From NCBI GenBank assembly GCA_964017155.1, contig OZ024867.1, positions 26,611,109 through 26,675,108 on the forward strand: a DNA stretch of 64,000 nt, in the 5' to 3' direction. The stretch's first letter is position 1, and every line of letters begins with the position of its first letter. The notes under the pieces are model-generated. The model did not search any database and was not told where the DNA came from. It saw only the letters and a list, made by a program, of their open reading frames with translations. This document shows positions 63,949 to 64,000 of this stretch, in pieces. Made by a program: the position numbers and the translations under genes. This DNA is from Oasisia sp. SBJ-2009 (lineage: Eukaryota; Annelida; Polychaeta; Sabellida; Siboglinidae).

Positions 63949-64000
63949 CTTGGCGGTTATTGTAGTGTATGAGCAGATGAATGGCAGGTGGCTGGTTGTT

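Overview
The window is animal (metazoan) genomic DNA. It has intron-bearing transposase relics with GT/AG splice sites, a tRNA-derived SINE, LINE and Penelope-like fragments, an AT-rich background and very dense micro- and minisatellites. Nothing is prokaryotic. The lineage cannot be fixed from the sequence. A marine invertebrate (for example a cephalochordate or a mollusc) would fit, but that is inference. I see no clearly intact host gene. Almost every recognisable protein segment belongs to a decayed DNA transposon or retroelement; the exception is a duplicated pair of laminin-EGF-like exons.

Layout. (1) 1-4.92 kb: a foldback-like element whose long inverted arms are built of an 11-bp palindromic repeat (core CCAACGTTGG), a shared single-copy block and CA/TG microsatellites, around a 2.2-kb loop. 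(2) 6.98-11.42 kb: BED-finger hAT transposase relic 1. One of its introns has expanded into about 26 copies of a 65-70-bp unit, each ending in a 3'-splice-site-like sequence. (3) 12.5-48.29 kb: a second type of hAT transposase (ZNF862/DUF4371-like). One coding exon contains a 27-bp minisatellite running from 13,867 to 47,886. That is 34,020 bp, exactly 1,260 x 27, and encodes DLHS(I/T)LLTT over and over in the transposase reading frame. Recognisable transposase sequence flanks it on both sides, with usable splice sites at both exon ends. (4) 48.56-49.4 kb: a LINE 3' end (minus strand) and a tRNA-derived SINE (plus). (5) 50.97-53.31 kb: a tandemly duplicated 1.2-kb segment carrying two degenerate laminin-EGF-like exons per copy. 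(6) 53.31-63.95 kb: BED-hAT relic 2, bounded by CAGGGGTG inverted termini. It has a CCAAT/TATA promoter followed by a 21-bp coding repeat (MADVNVI) at its N-terminus, scattered transposase exons, intronic minisatellites, a 1.6-kb imperfect palindrome, a Penelope-like GIY-YIG fragment and a MITE inserted in its last coding exon.

The common thread is that all three hAT relics have a minisatellite grown at a gene-structural position: inside a coding exon (27 bp, about 34 kb), at the start codon (21 bp, about 2.3 kb) and at an intron 3' end (65-70 bp, about 1.9 kb). The two coding arrays have unit lengths divisible by three. The 27-bp array is open in one plus-strand frame except for one point mutation (TAA at 28,321). 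Open frames on the opposite strand are a by-product of the 27-bp period and should not be annotated as genes.
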